Source of the DNA: Streptomyces olindensis
GTDB taxonomy: Bacteria; Actinomycetota; Actinomycetes; Streptomycetales; Streptomycetaceae
DNA: 64,000 bases
Direction of reading: 5' to 3'
NCBI GenBank assembly: GCA_000696115.1
Contig: JJOH01000008.1
Location: 181,704-245,703, forward strand
Below are positions 26,061-33,832 of the stretch, piece by piece; positions within the stretch are counted from its first letter, which is position 1, and each line of letters opens with the position of its first letter. The notes under the pieces are model-generated. The model searched no databases, was not told the DNA's origin, and saw only the letters and a list, made by a program, of their open reading frames with translations. The position numbers were made by a program, and so were the translations under genes.

Positions 26061-26661
26061 CCCGTACGCCTCCCGCACCGCCGTCCACGAGCAGGTGACC
26101 GACGGCTTCGGCACCGTCCGCGTGCTGCCGCTGGACCCGCGGGCCGACGCCGAGGTGATCCACCGCTGGGTGAGCGAGGACCGGGCCGTCTTCTGGGGCA
26201 TGACCGGCCTCACCGAGGACCAGGTCGCCGAGATCTACGCCCACATGGAGACACTCACCACCCACCACGCCTTCCTCGTCGTGCGCGAGGGCGAGCCGGT
26301 GGCGCTCCTGCAGACCTACGAGCCGGAGGCCGACCGCGTCGGCGAGTGCTACGACGTCCGGCCCGGCGACATCGGCGTCCACCTGCTGCTCGCCCCCGCC
26401 GGGCCGGAGGGCGGACAGCCCGGCTGGACCGCCCGGCTGGTGACCGCCGTCGCCCGGTACGTCCTGCTCGGGCTGGACCGCCGGCGGATCGTCGTCGACC
26501 CGGACGTGGCCAACGAGAAGGCGATCGCCCGTTTCCTCAGGCAGGGCTTCACGGCGGGGCCGGTGGTCGTCCTGCCCGAGATCGACCTCCCGGACGTGTA
26601 CCTGCCGGAGAAGAAGGCCCAGCTCGCCTTCCTTCACCGGGAGATACTCTTGCCCGGGTGA
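26053..26661 (+). CDS. AlcB/IucB-like GNAT acetyltransferase
   Basis: 202 aa. The sequence follows the siderophore acetyltransferase type (AlcB/RhbD/IucB): VIHRWVSEDRAVFWGMTGLT, then LLQTYEPEADRVGECYDVRP and GDIGVHLLLAP, and the acetyl-CoA region with VDPDVANEKAIARFLRQGF. Such enzymes acylate N-hydroxylated amines such as N6-hydroxylysine. It overlaps the acylase by 8 bases and the cupin by 4, so the three are one operon. No NIS synthetase or hydroxylase is present here, so it may modify a siderophore made elsewhere. Confidence 0.87.
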   Translation: MSDPYASRTAVHEQVTDGFGTVRVLPLDPRADAEVIHRWVSEDRAVFWGMTGLTEDQVAEIYAHMETLTTHHAFLVVREGEPVALLQTYEPEADRVGECYDVRPGDIGVHLLLAPAGPEGGQPGWTARLVTAVARYVLLGLDRRRIVVDPDVANEKAIARFLRQGFTAGPVVVLPEIDLPDVYLPEKKAQLAFLHREILLPG

Positions 26662-27131
26662 CGCCCGACGACCTCATCACCCACTACGGACTCGAGCCGA
26701 TCCCGCGTGAGGGCGGCCTGTTCTGCCAGACCTGGGCCGGCCCCGAACGCCCCGACGGCAGACCGGAGGGCACGGCGATCGTCGCCCTCCTCACGGCGGA
26801 CGACTTCTCCGCCCTTCACCGCCTGCCCACGGACGAGATCTGGCACTTCTACCGGGGCGACCCCCTGGAGCTCCTCCTGCTCGCCCCGGACGGCAGCACC
26901 CGGACGGTGGTCCTGGGCCCGGACGTCCTCGACGGCCAGCACGTCCAGTTCACGGTCCCGGCGGGCACGTGGATGGGCGGGAGGGTGGTCGAGGGCGGCT
27001 CCTGGACCCTGTTCGGCTGCACGATGGCTCCCGGCTTCACGTTCGAGGGCTACGAGCACGGGGACGCGGCCGAGCTGACGGCCCGCTACCCGGCCGCGGC
27101 CGACAGAATCTCCGGGCTTTCCCGGCCCTAG
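26658..27131 (+). CDS. DUF985 cupin-superfamily protein
   Basis: 157 aa beta-barrel of the cupin_5 (DUF985) family. Seen: LITHYGLEPIPREGGLFCQT, LPTDEIWHFYRGDPLELLLL (the metal-site-like His) and VQFTVPAGTWMGGRVVEGGS, then LFGCTMAPGFTFEGYEHGD. Start GTG 26658 overlaps the stop of the acetyltransferase (GTGA). Third gene of the iron-box operon; reaction unknown. Confidence 0.88.
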   Translation: MTPDDLITHYGLEPIPREGGLFCQTWAGPERPDGRPEGTAIVALLTADDFSALHRLPTDEIWHFYRGDPLELLLLAPDGSTRTVVLGPDVLDGQHVQFTVPAGTWMGGRVVEGGSWTLFGCTMAPGFTFEGYEHGDAAELTARYPAAADRISGLSRP

Positions 27132-27206
27132 GCCTGACCGGTGAGCGCTACACGCTTCCCGTCCGTACATAACCGGGAGCCGTACAGCCCGACCCCGGAG
27201 ACCCAC

Positions 27207-29180
27207 GTGGAGCGCAATGTCGGACACCCCCGGCGACTTCAAGCCCTGGTGCTGCTCGGCACCGTGCTGGTACTGCTCCTCGGGGGAGCGACCCCCGCCT
27301 CGGCCCACGCGGCCCTCCGCTCCACCGACCCCGACGACGGATCCCTCGTCCAGCGGGCCCCTCGCCACGTCACCCTGACCTTCACCGAGTCCGTGGGCCT
27401 GCTGGACGACTCCTTCCGGGTCTTCGGCCCGGACCAGCGCCGCGTCCCCACCGGCGAGGCCACCCACGCCGACGACCGCTCCGACACGGCCCGGGTCGCC
27501 CTGCCCGGCAAGCTCGCCCAGGGCACCTACACGGTGGCCTGGCGGGTGGTCTCCGCCGACAGCCACCCCGTCTCCGGCGCCTTCAGCTTCTCCGTGGGGA
27601 AACGTTCCTCGACCATGCTCCAGGTCGACACCGGCGCGGACGAGGACCCCCTCACCGACGGCCTCTACACCACCGCCCGCTACCTCGCCTACCTCGCCGC
27701 CGCGCTGCTCGTGGGCACGGTCGCGTTCGCGCTGCTGTGCCGGCCCGCCCGCACCGCCCCGCTGCGCCGGCCCCTGGTCGTGGCCTGGTGGACGCTGCTG
27801 GGCTCGACGGCCGTCCTGCTCCTGCTGCGCGCCCCGTACGAGGCGGGCACCGGCCCGGCGGCGGCCTTCGACGCCGACGCCCTCGGCCGCACCCTGTCCA
27901 GCCGCCCGGGCCTCGCCCTGCTCGCCCGGCTGGCCGTCCTCGCGCTGACCGCGGTGTTCCTGGTGTGGCTGTCCAGGCGCCGGGACCGCCGAGAGCCCGT
28001 CGAACTCGCCCTCGGCACGGCCCTGGCCGCCGGCCTGGCCCTCACCTGGGCCGCGGCCGAGCACGCCTCGGCCGGGATCCAGGTGCCGGTGGCGATGACG
28101 TCGTCCGTGCTGCACCTGCTGGCGACCGGGGTGTGGCTCGGCGGTCTCGTGGCGCTGCTCCTGACGCTGCGCCGCTCCTCCGGCGAGGACCTCACGGAGG
28201 TCGTGCCCCGCTTCTCCCGGATCGCGTTCGCCTCGGTCATCGTCCTGTGCGTCACCGGCTTCTACCAGTCCTGGCGCGGCCTCGGCTCCCTCTCCGTGCT
28301 GAGCGGCACGTCGTACGGCAGGCTGCTGCTCGCCAAACTGGCCGCGGTGACGGTGCTGTTGCTGGCGGCCGGGTACGCGCGGCGCTGGACGGAGCGGATC
28401 GCCGCGCCGGCGGCCACCGCCCGGACCGCCGCACCGGCCGGCACCGCCCGGACCGCCGTACCGGCGCGGGTCCCGCAGCCGGTCGGCGCACCGGTCGAAA
28501 CCGGGGAGCGGGACGGCGCCGACGTGGTGGCGGGCGACTCGGCCGACTCCACCGATGCGAGTGACTCAGCCGATGTGGGTGACTCAGCCGGTGCGGGCGG
28601 CTCGGCCGATGTGGGTGACTCGGCCGGTGCGGGCGGCTCGAGCGCGAGTGGTCCGGGCGGACCGGGCAGCCCGGGCGATCCGGACGCCCTGCGCCGTGGC
28701 CTGCGCCGCTCCGTCCTCGTCGAAGTCGCTGTCGCCGCCGTGGTGTTGCTGATCACGACCGTGCTCACCGGGACCCTGCCCGGCCGCGCCCAGGCCGAGG
28801 CGGCGCAGCAGGCCCCGGCGGGTGCGCTGCCGCCCGTCTCCCAGGTCACGGTGCCCTACGACACGGGCGTGGACTCCGTGACCGGCCGCGGCAAGGTGCA
28901 GGTCACCGTGGACCCGGCGCGGGTCGGCGAGAACGGCGTCCAGGCCGTGGTCTACGGCTCCGACACCGGGCTGGTCGTCGTCCCCGAGGTCCGCATCACC
29001 TTCAGCCTCCCTTCCCGCGACGTCGGCCCGATCGACGCCGAACTCGCCGACCGGGGCGGCTACTGGAGCACCAACACCGTCAACCTGCCCCTCCCCGGGA
29101 CCTGGACGATGAAGACGACCGTGCGGGTGTCGGAGGTGGACCAGGTGACGGTGAAGCGGCAGGTGCGGATCGCGCCCTAG
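27207..29180 (+). CDS. CopC-CopD copper-handling fusion protein
   Basis: 657 aa. From GTG 27207 (GGAG six bases before) a signal peptide ends at PASA-HAAL, leaving an N-terminal His typical of CopC copper ligands. The CopC domain (about 35-130) has ADSHPVSGAF with the second His. Then come eight or so membrane helices (CopD domain, about 150-400, 530-560), an acidic low-complexity linker (28520-28660) and a C-terminal periplasmic YtkA/FixH-like domain. It probably moves copper across the membrane or to cuproenzymes. The linker is coded by near-identical DNA repeats of 42 bases, likely grown by slippage. It overlaps the convergent DUF72 gene by 101 bases. Confidence 0.9.
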   Translation: MERNVGHPRRLQALVLLGTVLVLLLGGATPASAHAALRSTDPDDGSLVQRAPRHVTLTFTESVGLLDDSFRVFGPDQRRVPTGEATHADDRSDTARVALPGKLAQGTYTVAWRVVSADSHPVSGAFSFSVGKRSSTMLQVDTGADEDPLTDGLYTTARYLAYLAAALLVGTVAFALLCRPARTAPLRRPLVVAWWTLLGSTAVLLLLRAPYEAGTGPAAAFDADALGRTLSSRPGLALLARLAVLALTAVFLVWLSRRRDRREPVELALGTALAAGLALTWAAAEHASAGIQVPVAMTSSVLHLLATGVWLGGLVALLLTLRRSSGEDLTEVVPRFSRIAFASVIVLCVTGFYQSWRGLGSLSVLSGTSYGRLLLAKLAAVTVLLLAAGYARRWTERIAAPAATARTAAPAGTARTAVPARVPQPVGAPVETGERDGADVVAGDSADSTDASDSADVGDSAGAGGSADVGDSAGAGGSSASGPGGPGSPGDPDALRRGLRRSVLVEVAVAAVVLLITTVLTGTLPGRAQAEAAQQAPAGALPPVSQVTVPYDTGVDSVTGRGKVQVTVDPARVGENGVQAVVYGSDTGLVVVPEVRITFSLPSRDVGPIDAELADRGGYWSTNTVNLPLPGTWTMKTTVRVSEVDQVTVKRQVRIAP

Positions 29181-30069
29181 GCAGCCTGGGCAGCTCGGGG
29201 AGCCTGGGCGCCGCCGTGGGCCCGTCGCCGTCGAGGAGCCGGGTCATGGTCTCGGCGGCGCTCACGGCGGCGTCGCCGCAGCAGTTGTTGAACAGGACGT
29301 GGACCCGCTCGGTCCGCTCCGCCAGCCGGCGCACGCGGGGCAGCCACTCGGCGAGTTCGTCCTCGCCGTACGCGTACCGGAACCGGTCCTCCTTGCTGCC
29401 GGTCCCCCAGGCGGCGCTGCGGCCGTGGAACCGCACGACGGACAGCCGGGGCGAGGTCACCGGCGTCACGGGCGGCACGGAGGACGGCAGCGCCTGCGTC
29501 ATGTCGACGGCGACCGCGGCCATGCCGTACCGGGCGAGCAGCGCGCCCGTCGCCTCCTCCCGGCCCGGTTCCCACCAGGACGGATGCCGGAACTCCACGG
29601 CGAGGGGCCAGCCGCGCGTCCGCTCGGCGCACTCCCGCAGGAACGCCTCCGCCCGCTGCCCGGGCCGGAACCAGGGCGGGAACTGGAACAGCACGCCGCC
29701 GAGCCGCCCGGCCCGCCGCAGCGGTTCGATCCCGGCGGCGAACCGGGCCCACACCTCGTCCAGCACCGCCGGGTCCCGGGGGTCCGCCGGCAGCCCGGCG
29801 GGCATCACCGCCGCCCTGGTGGGATGCCCGGTCAGCAGCGAGAACGCCTTCACGTCGAACACGAACCCGTCCGGTGTCCGCTCGGCCCACAGCCGGCTGT
29901 TCCGCTCGCTCGGCAGCGCGTAGTACGACGCGTCGACCTCGACGACCGGGAACCGCTCGGCGTAGTGCCGTAACCGCCCCTCGGCGTCCCGCCGCCCGGG
30001 TGGGTACCAGCCGCTGCCGACCAGCGCCCGGTCGGTCCAGGAACACGTGCCCACGAGGATCTCGCCCAT
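29080..30069 (-). CDS. DUF72 (YecE-like) TIM-barrel protein
   Basis: 329 aa. Family marks: ILVGTCSWTDRALVGSGWYP, YAERFPVVEVDASYYALPSE, AFSLLTGHPTR, VLFQFPPWFRP, VEFRHPSWW and the C-terminal HVLFNNCCGDAAVSAAETMT. A Ser/Pro/Arg-rich tail of about 40 residues is added and is coded within the 101 bases that overlap the convergent copC-copD gene. Start ATG 30069. Biochemical function not established. Confidence 0.9.
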   Translation of the reverse strand: MGEILVGTCSWTDRALVGSGWYPPGRRDAEGRLRHYAERFPVVEVDASYYALPSERNSRLWAERTPDGFVFDVKAFSLLTGHPTRAAVMPAGLPADPRDPAVLDEVWARFAAGIEPLRRAGRLGGVLFQFPPWFRPGQRAEAFLRECAERTRGWPLAVEFRHPSWWEPGREEATGALLARYGMAAVAVDMTQALPSSVPPVTPVTSPRLSVVRFHGRSAAWGTGSKEDRFRYAYGEDELAEWLPRVRRLAERTERVHVLFNNCCGDAAVSAAETMTRLLDGDGPTAAPRLPELPRLPRARSAPAASPSPGPPPTPARSSSSSRSRGGAG

Positions 30070-30208
30070 GGGGGAGCGGTTACCCGGGCCGGGCGGCGGC
30101 AGGCCCTTCGAGCCGGGGCGCGGTGGGACGGTCAAAGCCTCGCAATAGGGGTAATCAGGTGATAATTGCATGTATCCGGGGTCATGGCTGATTCCCCGCA
30201 AGAGCGAG

Positions 30209-32746
30209 ATGACCGACATGGAGCAGCCCGTCACCCTCGGCCGGGTCACCCGGTCGTCCGGAGAAGAGCCCGAGGTCCTCGAAGCCCTCGTCGGCGAGGC
30301 CCTCACCGCCCGCGTCACCCTCGACGACCGCGGCACGGTGACGGGCTGGAACGCGGGCGCCGAGCGGCTCCTCGGATACCCGGCCGGGCGGATGACCGGC
30401 CGCCGCGCCGCCGATCTGCTGGCCGAGCCGATCCCGGTGCGTGGCGGCATGCCCGCCCTCGCCGGGCTGCCCCGGTGGAACGGCGACGTCGAGCTCCGGC
30501 ACCGGGACGGCCGCAAGGTGACGGTCAGGATCCTCGCCCACCACCGGGAGCCCGGCACCGGCGCCCCCGCCTGGCTCATCGTCTCCGCGCTGACCGGCGG
30601 GCAGCCCCGGCCCGGCCTCGACGACGCCCTGGTGAGCTGGAGCTTCGCCCAGTCCCCGTGCTGCGCCCTGGCGCTCTACGACACCCGGCTGCGGCTGCGC
30701 CGGGCCAACGCGGACATGGAACGCTCCGTGGCGCTCACCGAGGCGGAGATGCGGGGGCTGCGTGTCTCCGAGATCGTCGACGACGACGCCGGTGCCCGGG
30801 CGGAACGCAGCATGGCCCGGGTGCTGCGGACCGGGGAGCCGCAGTACGAGGAGAACTACCTGCGCGCCCCGGGCGAGGACCACGAGCACGCCTGGTCCGT
30901 CTTCATGTCCGCGCTGCGCGACCCCGAGGGCACGATCCAGGGTGTCTGCCTCTCCGCGCACGACATGACGGAGCAGTTCCGGGCCCGCCAGCGGCTCCAG
31001 CTGATCGCCGAGGCCGGCCGGCGCATCGGCGGCACGCTCGACGTGACCCGCACGGCCCAGGAGCTGGCGGACGTGACCGTCCCGGTGCTGGCCGACTTCG
31101 TCAGCGTAGACCTGCTGGCCGAACTGGACGACCTGCACGAACCGCCCGCGCACGCGGTCCCGGCGGACGGGCCGCTGCTGCTGCGGCGCGTCGCGCTGCG
31201 CTCGGTGATCCCCGGGGCCCCGGAGGCGGTCGGCGCGGTCGGACGGGTGGAGTCCTACCCGGAGGGCTCGGCGCCCTTCGAGAGCCTGCGCACGGGACGG
31301 CCCGCCGTGCACGCGGTGACCGACGCGGCGATCGCCGGGTGGCTGGCACACGACCCGGCCCGTGCCGCCCGGGCCCGGGCGTTCGGCGTCCACTCGGTGA
31401 TGACCGTGCCGCTGGCCGCCCGCGGCACCACACTGGGAGTCGCCTTCTTCGTCCGCAACCGCACCCCCGAGGCCTTCGGGCACGACGACGAGATCCTGGC
31501 CGGGGAACTGGCGGCGCGGGCGGCGGTCAGCATCGACAACGCCCGCCGCTACACCCGGGAGCGGGCCACGGCGGTCACCCTCCAGCGCAGCCTGCTGCCG
31601 CAGCGGCTGCCCCGGCAGGCGGCGGTCGAGGTCGCCTCCCGCTATCTGCCGGCCGGCGCGCACGCCGGTGTCGGCGGCGACTGGTTCGACGTCATCCCCC
31701 TGTCCGGGGCGCGGGTGGCGCTGGTCGTCGGCGACGTCGTCGGCCACGGCCTGCACGCCTCGGCGACCATGGGGCGGCTGCGCACGGCCGTCCGCACCCT
31801 CGCCGACATCGACCTGCCCTGCGACGAACTCCTCACCCACCTCGACGACCTCGTGGCCCGCCTGAACACCGAGGAGGAGGCCGGTGCCGAGCCCACCGCG
31901 CCCGCGGAGACCCCCGGGCCCGCGCAGGTCCTCGGACACCCGGAGCCGGCCGGCTACCCCGAGACCTCCGCCGACGTCGGCGCCACCTGCCTGTACGCCG
32001 TCTACGACCCCGTGTCACGCCGCTGCTGCTTCGCCGGCGCCGGGCACCCCGTCCCGGCCCTGGTGAGCCCCGACGGCACCGTCGAACTCGTCGGGCTCCC
32101 GGCCGCGCCCCCGCTCGGCGTGGGCGGCCTGCCGTACGAGGCCACCGAGGTCGAGATCCCCGAGGGCAGCCTGCTCGCCCTCTACACCAACGGCCTGGTC
32201 GAGAACCGCGACCGGGACATCGACGCCGGCGTCCACCGGCTGCGCGAGGCCCTCGCCCGCCCGGCGCCCTCGCTGGACGCCCTCTGCGACACGGTGCTCG
32301 CCGACCTGCTGCCGCGCCGCCCCGCCGACGACGTGGCCCTGCTCATCGCCCGGACCCGTGCGCTCGACTCCGAACACGTCGCCACCTGGGCGGTGCCCGC
32401 CGACCCCTCCGCGGTCGCCCAGACCCGCAAGGACGTGGTGGCGCAACTGGACAGGTGGGGGCTGTCCGACGCCGTCTTCGTCACGGAACTGGTCGTCAGC
32501 GAACTCGTCACCAACGCCATCCGGCACGCCGAGCCGCCGATCCAGCTCCGCCTGATCCACGACACCACCCTCATCTGCGAGGTCTCCGACGGCGGCAACA
32601 CCGCACCCCACCTGCGGCGCGCCCGCAGCTACGACGAGGGCGGCCGCGGCCTGCTCCTCGTGGCCCAGCTGACCGAGCGCTGGGGCACCCGCCAGGGCGC
32701 CACGGGCAAGACCATCTGGGCGGAACAGTCCCTGTCTCTCCAGTGA
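30209..32746 (+). CDS. PAS-PAS-GAF SpoIIE-type phosphatase with HATPase domain
   Basis: About 845 aa cytoplasmic signalling protein. Domains: PAS (about 15-135: RVTLDDRGTVTGWNAGAERL), second PAS (145-260), GAF (about 275-455), PP2C/SpoIIE phosphatase (about 465-710: GGDWFDVIPLSGARVALVVG, DVVGHGLHAS) and an RsbW-like HATPase domain (about 725-845: FVTELVVSELVTNAIRHAEP, DEGGRGLLLV). Such proteins dephosphorylate anti-anti-sigma factors, and the HATPase part can bind them. Possible partners in the window are the STAS protein (8.1 kb) and the SigB/F-type sigmas. ATG 30209 or in-frame ATG 30170; neither has a strong ribosome site. Confidence 0.9.
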   Translation: MTDMEQPVTLGRVTRSSGEEPEVLEALVGEALTARVTLDDRGTVTGWNAGAERLLGYPAGRMTGRRAADLLAEPIPVRGGMPALAGLPRWNGDVELRHRDGRKVTVRILAHHREPGTGAPAWLIVSALTGGQPRPGLDDALVSWSFAQSPCCALALYDTRLRLRRANADMERSVALTEAEMRGLRVSEIVDDDAGARAERSMARVLRTGEPQYEENYLRAPGEDHEHAWSVFMSALRDPEGTIQGVCLSAHDMTEQFRARQRLQLIAEAGRRIGGTLDVTRTAQELADVTVPVLADFVSVDLLAELDDLHEPPAHAVPADGPLLLRRVALRSVIPGAPEAVGAVGRVESYPEGSAPFESLRTGRPAVHAVTDAAIAGWLAHDPARAARARAFGVHSVMTVPLAARGTTLGVAFFVRNRTPEAFGHDDEILAGELAARAAVSIDNARRYTRERATAVTLQRSLLPQRLPRQAAVEVASRYLPAGAHAGVGGDWFDVIPLSGARVALVVGDVVGHGLHASATMGRLRTAVRTLADIDLPCDELLTHLDDLVARLNTEEEAGAEPTAPAETPGPAQVLGHPEPAGYPETSADVGATCLYAVYDPVSRRCCFAGAGHPVPALVSPDGTVELVGLPAAPPLGVGGLPYEATEVEIPEGSLLALYTNGLVENRDRDIDAGVHRLREALARPAPSLDALCDTVLADLLPRRPADDVALLIARTRALDSEHVATWAVPADPSAVAQTRKDVVAQLDRWGLSDAVFVTELVVSELVTNAIRHAEPPIQLRLIHDTTLICEVSDGGNTAPHLRRARSYDEGGRGLLLVAQLTERWGTRQGATGKTIWAEQSLSLQ

Positions 32747-32759
32747 GGAGCCACCGGCC

Positions 32760-33215
32760 ATGACCACACCCACCTCCCACCGGGCCGCCCGCGCCCCCGT
32801 GCAGCAGGCCGCCATGCTGGTCGGTCTCGTCTTCCTGCTGGTCGGCGTGCTGGGCTTCATCCCCGGCATCACCACCGACTACGACTCCATGGAGTTCGCC
32901 TCCCACGAGTCGGGCGCCGAGCTGCTGGGCCTGTTCCAGGTCTCGATCCTGCACAACCTCGTGCACCTGGCCTACGGCCTCGCCGGGCTCACCCTCGCCC
33001 GCACGGCCGCCGGCGCGTACGCCTACCTGATGGTCGGCGGTGCCGTGTACCTGGTGCTGTGGGTCTACGGCCTGTCCGTCGGCCATGACAGCGACGCCAA
33101 CTTCGTGCCCCTCAACACCGCGGACGACTGGCTCCACTTCGTCCTCGGCGTCGGCATGATCGGGCTGGCCCTCGCCCTGAGCCGCCGCACCGCCCGCACC
33201 CGCCAGACCCGCTGA
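32760..33215 (+). CDS. DUF4383 membrane protein
   Basis: 151 aa with four predicted helices: AMLVGLVFLLVGVLGFIPGI, LLGLFQVSILHNLVHLAYGL, AYLMVGGAVYLVLWVYGLSV and WLHFVLGVGMIGLALALS. The pattern HNLVH and DDWLHF is typical of DUF4383. Starts 14 bases after the phosphatase gene and may share its transcript. Function unknown. Confidence 0.88.
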   Translation: MTTPTSHRAARAPVQQAAMLVGLVFLLVGVLGFIPGITTDYDSMEFASHESGAELLGLFQVSILHNLVHLAYGLAGLTLARTAAGAYAYLMVGGAVYLVLWVYGLSVGHDSDANFVPLNTADDWLHFVLGVGMIGLALALSRRTARTRQTR

Positions 33216-33232
33216 GGCCCGGGGCCACCCGC

Positions 33233-33700
33233 GTGCAGACCTTCCTCCCCCACCCCGGCTTCCGGGACTCGGCCCTGGCCCTGGACCGCCGCCGGCTCGG
33301 GAAGCAGCGGGTCGAGGCGCTGCAGGTCCTGCGGGGCCTGATCGTGCCCGGCTACGGCTGGCGCCGGCACCCGGCCGTCCGGATGTGGGCCGGGTACGAG
33401 GAGGCGCTGGTCCGCTACGGCCTGGAGATCTGCCGCGTCTGGCGGGAGCAGGGCCACCAGGACAGCTGCGCGGCCACCCTGGTCGCCGACCTCGCCGCGG
33501 CCCGCCCGCACGCCCCGGTCCGCGACCAGTCCGTCCTGGCCGCCGAGGGCGAACTCCCGCCCTGGCTGGGCGACACCGGCTTCCACCGCAGCCACCGCTC
33601 GGCCCTGATCCGCAAGGACCCCGCCACGTACGCGGAGCTCTTCCCCGGCGTACCGGACGACCTGCCCTACGTCTGGCCGGCGTCGGACCGGGAGCCGTAG
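33233..33700 (+). CDS. MSMEG_6728-type (pyrimidine dimer glycosylase-like) protein
   Basis: 155 aa. The beginning MQTFLPHPGFRDSALALDRR, then LGKQRVEALQVLRGLI and GWRRHPAVRMWAGYEEAL, is typical of the family related to T4 endonuclease V-like pyrimidine dimer glycosylases. SHRSALIRKDPATYAELFP is in the C-terminal part. GTG start 33233, 17 bases after the DUF4383 stop. Likely DNA repair, but the activity is an inference. Confidence 0.85.
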   Translation: MQTFLPHPGFRDSALALDRRRLGKQRVEALQVLRGLIVPGYGWRRHPAVRMWAGYEEALVRYGLEICRVWREQGHQDSCAATLVADLAAARPHAPVRDQSVLAAEGELPPWLGDTGFHRSHRSALIRKDPATYAELFPGVPDDLPYVWPASDREP

Positions 33701-33832
33701 ACCCGGTTTCACAACTCCCTTCCATGCGGCCACCGTTGTCGACCGGATGGTTCCGTGTTCCACTGGATCTTTTCTGGCACATCGGTCACCGGTCACCCGC
33801 CCGCGGGCGGGCAGGCACTCCATGGGGGGTCC

